This document shows, piece after piece, positions 7,022-9,180 of a stretch of DNA of 9,180 bases. Below the pieces are notes generated by a model. The model saw only the letters and a program-made list of their open reading frames with translations, made no database searches and was not told the DNA's origin. The DNA comes from Bacillota bacterium (GTDB taxonomy: Bacteria; Bacillota; Clostridia; Acetivibrionales; DSM-1351): positions 1 through 9,180 of the forward strand of contig JAEWZA010000352.1 of the NCBI GenBank assembly GCA_023395575.1. The letters are read 5' to 3'. The translations under genes were made by a program, and so were the position numbers. Each line of letters begins with the position of its first letter. Position 1 is the first letter of the stretch.

Positions 7022-7035
7022 AAGTTGCCATAAAA
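7022..7035. repeat. 14-bp direct repeat, copy 1
   Basis: AAGTTGCCATAAAA is repeated exactly at 7222-7235, 200 bases away. This copy includes part of the T-tract of the terminator at 7031-7070. The 10-mer AAAGTTGCCA at 7021-7030 also recurs at 5149-5158, inside the operon promoter spacer. Confidence 0.6.
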
Positions 7036-7070
7036 AAACGAGGACATTCTCTTTTTTAAAGAACGTCCCT
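7031..7070 (-). terminator. Intrinsic terminator of the two-gene kinase-like unit
   Basis: Read on the minus strand, a stem of about ten pairs (arm 7070-7060 with arm 7050-7040, including two G-U pairs) encloses a nine-base U/A/G-rich loop and is followed by seven T (7038-7032). It lies 119 bases past the in-frame stop of the kinase-like gene, but only 28 bases past the stop of the shifted continuation (7098). Confidence 0.75.
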
Positions 7071-7097
7071 ATTTACATTCTGTTAAAATATATGATT

Positions 7098-7199
7098 TTA
7101 TCTTTTATCATCAAGTAAAACGAGGTTTGCATAAAGCTTTAAAACCTTGGTATGTGGAATAGCTTTGTTTCTTCTTTGTCTTTCAATTTCAAGTGATAA
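7098..7199 (-). other. Probable lost C-terminal end of the kinase-like protein (shifted frame)
   Basis: In a frame offset by one base from the kinase-like gene, the sequence reads LSLEIERQRRNKAIPHTK and then VLKLYANLVLLDDKR to a TAA at 7100-7098. These 33 residues are charged and protein-like. Removing one A from the run of five A at 7200-7204 would join them directly to the upstream protein after its HSK, and would bring its stop close to the terminator. Confidence 0.4.
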
Positions 7200-8055
7200 T
7201 TTTTGAATGCTCAATATCGCTAAGTTGCCATAAAATCTGTGAAATATCAGCTGCATAATTAACAATATTGTCTATAACACTCTTATATCCAGTAACATTT
7301 ATATTATCTTTTAGTGATAAATACAGTTTATTAATATAATATTCTAATTGACTAACAATCTTGGTACCTTCCTGAGAATTAATTAATGGCATTAATGATA
7401 AACATTTCATCACAAGCCCATAGGACACAATATTATTACAATTTTTATATTCATTAAAAGCTAGATTTAATAAAATATTGCACATATTAAAGTAATCAAT
7501 TTTCTCCTCCATTATATAATAGTAAACAACCATAAAATACATGTCTAAATAGTATTTATTATCAAGCCTTATGTTGTTTCTTATTTTTAGCTTTTCAAAG
7601 TCAGAAAGGCTATAAAATTTTGAAAAAATTTCATTAACATGTGTATCTTTCCACTCTTTAGCTTGTTCTAAATTCTCTATATTCGTATATTGTCTATCTA
7701 TAAATAAATTTTCGTATTTAATAAACATTGAACTATTTATATTCTTTTTAGTCGATAAATTAGAAAAAATCACATCAGCAACCATTCCCCCTCGGCAGAT
7801 ATAGCCTAATCGAAACCGACTCATTTTCTCAAAATCAAAACGCCTTAGTAGTGGCATTAAACACTTCATCATTATATCCATTTCATCAGGGTATTCAACA
7901 AAAGAACTATCCGCAAAATCGAGAACTGTAATATCCATCTGCTCATTGTATCCTAGATTTTCAATTTTTAAATCTGGATGCCTTATTCCGTCAATTTGAA
8001 GTTCAGAAACAAATTCTCCTAGTCTAAAGCTTAAAGGCATTATTTTATTAATCAT
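7189..8055 (-). CDS. Protein with kinase-like catalytic loop (kinase C-lobe plus helical C-terminal region)
   Basis: The protein has 288 residues from the ATG at 8055. HPDLKIEN (26-33), following the helix RLGEFVSELQIDGI, matches the HxDLKxxN catalytic loop of protein kinases and aminoglycoside phosphotransferase-like enzymes. ITVLDFAD (42-49) matches the DFG/DxD metal motif. The remaining 240 residues are mostly helical, with many Tyr, Asn and Ile, and I do not recognise them. Only 25 residues precede the catalytic loop, so there is no room for an ATP-binding N-lobe with its Gly-rich loop and Lys. Either the N-lobe is in the upstream gene, or this is a degenerate pseudokinase. The ATG overlaps the upstream stop by 8 nt (ATGATTAA); in-frame TTG (8079) and GTG (8076) are alternative starts. 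The stop at 7189 may be premature. Confidence 0.6.
   Translation of the reverse strand: MINKIMPLSFRLGEFVSELQIDGIRHPDLKIENLGYNEQMDITVLDFADSSFVEYPDEMDIMMKCLMPLLRRFDFEKMSRFRLGYICRGGMVADVIFSNLSTKKNINSSMFIKYENLFIDRQYTNIENLEQAKEWKDTHVNEIFSKFYSLSDFEKLKIRNNIRLDNKYYLDMYFMVVYYYIMEEKIDYFNMCNILLNLAFNEYKNCNNIVSYGLVMKCLSLMPLINSQEGTKIVSQLEYYINKLYLSLKDNINVTGYKSVIDNIVNYAADISQILWQLSDIEHSKIIT
7222..7235. repeat. 14-bp direct repeat, copy 2
   Basis: AAGTTGCCATAAAA is identical to 7022-7035 and here lies inside the end of the kinase-like gene, where its minus strand encodes LWQL. Copy 1 read in the matching frame also gives LWQLS before a stop, so it could mark a small local duplication. Confidence 0.55.
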
Positions 8056-8647
8056 TACCCAATAACCCTTTTTCACCAATCAATATAAATTGTGCAATTA
8101 TATTATCAATCTTTTCATTTCTTGTAACATCCAAAATTTGGACAATCCCTTCAAGACTTGCTTTTCCTATGATAAGCAAATTATTCAAATAACTCTCAGA
8201 CACCCAGTTATTAACTGATGTATTTCCACTTATACTATATCTATTATAAAAAAAGGTAACAAGTATCTGTGAAATATTTTCTTTAACGAAGTATTCTTCA
8301 AGGCTACATTGAGCATCAAATGTATAATAGCCCGGTATAATATTCGCATGAAAGTTTTTATCTATATGCCCTAAAATATTTAAACAATCATAATTTTTTA
8401 GCAAATCTTTTCCGTAATCAAATTTATCCATTTCTATTATTTCGTTTGTTTGTCTCACAATACTACCTTCAATATTTCCTTTTAAAAGAAAATCTGCTAT
8501 AAACTTTATTTTGTTACCAAGAGCTCCTTCTATTGAAGTTTTTAAGCCTAAATTTTTTCCCACTTCCTTTTTGTCAGATCTGCCATTATTTGAACATCCC
8601 AAAATTTGCTTTACAATACTTTCCGAAGAGTAATATATAGTTTTCAT
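8048..8647 (-). CDS. Unrecognised protein, 199 residues, first gene of the kinase-like unit
   Basis: I do not recognise this protein. The start is firm: ATG at 8647 with AAGGGGG six bases upstream. It has no signal peptide and no clear membrane segment. Residues about 20-75 contain small-residue stretches with Lys/Gly (KNLGLKTSIEGALGNKIKF, then LKGNIEGSIVRQTNEII). The middle contains FHANIIPGYYTFDAQ (about 98-112), and the end (from about 125) alternates hydrophobic and polar residues like beta strands. I see no convincing Gly-rich loop or ATP-binding Lys, so it is not clearly the missing kinase N-lobe, although its position directly before the kinase catalytic loop allows that. It overlaps the next gene by 8 nt, so the two products probably act together or were one protein. 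Confidence 0.6.
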   Translation of the reverse strand: MKTIYYSSESIVKQILGCSNNGRSDKKEVGKNLGLKTSIEGALGNKIKFIADFLLKGNIEGSIVRQTNEIIEMDKFDYGKDLLKNYDCLNILGHIDKNFHANIIPGYYTFDAQCSLEEYFVKENISQILVTFFYNRYSISGNTSVNNWVSESYLNNLLIIGKASLEGIVQILDVTRNEKIDNIIAQFILIGEKGLLGND

Positions 8648-8699
8648 CGTTAGCCCCCTTGCAATAGTTTTTTTTCTGTGAAAATAGTGCTTTCTATAT

Positions 8700-8728
8700 T
8701 CAATATAATATTATTATTTGTTTCTCAA
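8700..8728 (-). promoter_or_regulatory. Candidate promoter close to the 8647 start
   Basis: On the minus strand, TTGAGA (8728-8723) is followed after 17 bases by TATTGA (8705-8700). TATATT two bases earlier is an alternative -10 at 15-base spacing. The leader would be about 45-50 nt. It is weaker than the upstream TATAAT candidate. Confidence 0.4.
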
Positions 8729-8784
8729 CCATTCCTTGCCTTAATTCATCTAAACTCTACGATGAATATTCTTTCCTCAACGTC

Positions 8785-8793
8785 ATTATACCA
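8785..8793 (-). promoter_or_regulatory. Candidate extended -10 promoter (TGGTATAAT)
   Basis: The minus strand reads TGGTATAAT (8793-8785), a perfect TATAAT with the TG extension. No good -35 lies 17 bases upstream, as is common for extended -10 promoters. It would give a leader of about 130 nt to the ATG at 8647. Confidence 0.5.
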
Positions 8794-8961
8794 TATATCC
8801 CCATAAATTTTATGAAATTATGTAATATAGGAAGAATTCCCACTGTTAAAATACAATTTATTTAAAATGGTCTTTTAATTCCACAATTCTAGTGAAAAGT
8901 CAAAAATCCACGCTTCCATCCATAAAAATCGCCTTTGCATTTACAAATCCACTAAAAAAAG

Positions 8962-9180
8962 GGTTCTGTTGCAAAACTTTTGGCTCTTATGCAACACCTA
9001 TGTTAAAATCATATCAATAAATGCAAGAACGTGGTCTAAGTATACATCCTTCCACCATCTATCGCTGGGATCTTCAATATTAGCCTATTATGAGTAAAAA
9101 GAGTAAACATATTAGAAATCACCTGAAACCTAGCAATGATTCATGGCGTCTGGATGAAACTTATTTGAAAATCCGTGGTA
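8962..9180 (+). mobile_element. Left end of an IS6-family insertion sequence (degenerate, runs off right edge)
   Basis: GGTTCTGTTGCAAA (8962-8975) matches the terminal inverted repeat of IS6-family elements of the IS257/IS431 and IS240 type. It is followed in the expected orientation by a broken IS6 transposase. The right end, the second inverted repeat and any 8-bp target duplication are outside the window. Confidence 0.85.
9021..9180 (+). pseudogene. IS6-family transposase fragment with N-terminal deletion and in-frame TAG
   Basis: From 9021 the frame reads MQERGLSIHPSTIYRWDLQY, then TAG (9081-9083), then PIMSKKSKHIRNHLK and WRLDETYLKIRG. The DETY Asp (9153-9155) is the first catalytic Asp of the DDE triad. 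Intact relatives read YAPIMSKK with a sense codon where the TAG stands. They also have about 40-50 residues before RERGL; here only about 45 bases separate that point from the terminal repeat and they contain a TAA (9018-9020). The copy visible here therefore cannot make a full transposase. Confidence 0.85.

Larger units (their letters stand above)
8648..8961. other. Intergenic region between the kinase-like unit and the insertion sequence
   Basis: About 314 very AT-rich bases. The half nearest the gene holds two minus-strand promoter candidates. The half nearest the insertion sequence (8850-8960) contains nothing I can assign. Confidence 0.5.

Noticed and set aside
8700..8786. Minus-strand frame MTLRKEYSS-TAG-SLDELRQGMVEKQIIILY, faintly reminiscent of small Spo0E-like peptides
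   Set aside because: It is interrupted by TAG, its ATG lies inside the candidate -10 box, it has no ribosome binding site, and the resemblance is too weak.
9081..9083. TAG read as a recoded sense codon (stop-codon readthrough or pyrrolysine)
   Set aside because: The transposase is also missing its N-terminus, so ordinary decay explains the stop; no tRNA or recoding signal is visible.

Overview
The window is AT-rich DNA from a low-GC Gram-positive bacterium (Bacillota). The large serine recombinase family and the Fe-S/radical chemistry of the left half favour a Clostridia-type anaerobe, but the species cannot be named from this sequence. Almost all genes lie on the minus strand.

Left half (1-5169): one compact minus-strand operon that looks biosynthetic. 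It opens with a near-consensus sigma-A promoter (5141-5169) and runs in this order: long-chain-type trans-polyprenyl diphosphate synthase (4051-5040), radical SAM protein of the PA0069/Rv2578c type with an extra helical N-terminal half (2432-4054), class I SAM methyltransferase (1809-2429), a divergent TrpD-like phosphoribosyltransferase-fold enzyme (599-1816), and a U32-family protein that runs off the left edge (1-602). Adjacent genes overlap or almost touch, so translation is probably coupled. A prenyl donor, a methyl donor enzyme, two probable Fe-S proteins and a TrpD-fold transferase together suggest oxygen-independent synthesis of a prenylated, methylated and perhaps ribosylated ring compound. 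The product is not known to me, and this is the best candidate in the window for an undescribed system.

Middle (5170-7030): a scarred region. It holds a small 73-codon ORF with an excellent ribosome binding site, though the opposite strand there also reads like protein; a 21-bp perfect hairpin terminator (5518-5570); the C-terminal two thirds of a large serine recombinase that has lost its catalytic resolvase domain; a GC-rich hairpin exactly at that truncation; and decayed coding fragments.

Right part (7031-8793): a two-gene minus-strand unit with its own promoter(s) and terminator. The first gene (8048-8647) is unrecognised. The second (7189-8055) carries a protein-kinase-like catalytic loop and metal motif but has almost no N-lobe of its own. 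A probable one-base shift in a run of five A may have cut off its last 33 residues.

Right edge (8962-9180): the left end of an IS6-family insertion sequence whose transposase is broken by loss of its N-terminus and an in-frame TAG. It is cut by the window end. No tRNA, rRNA, CRISPR array or riboswitch was seen.
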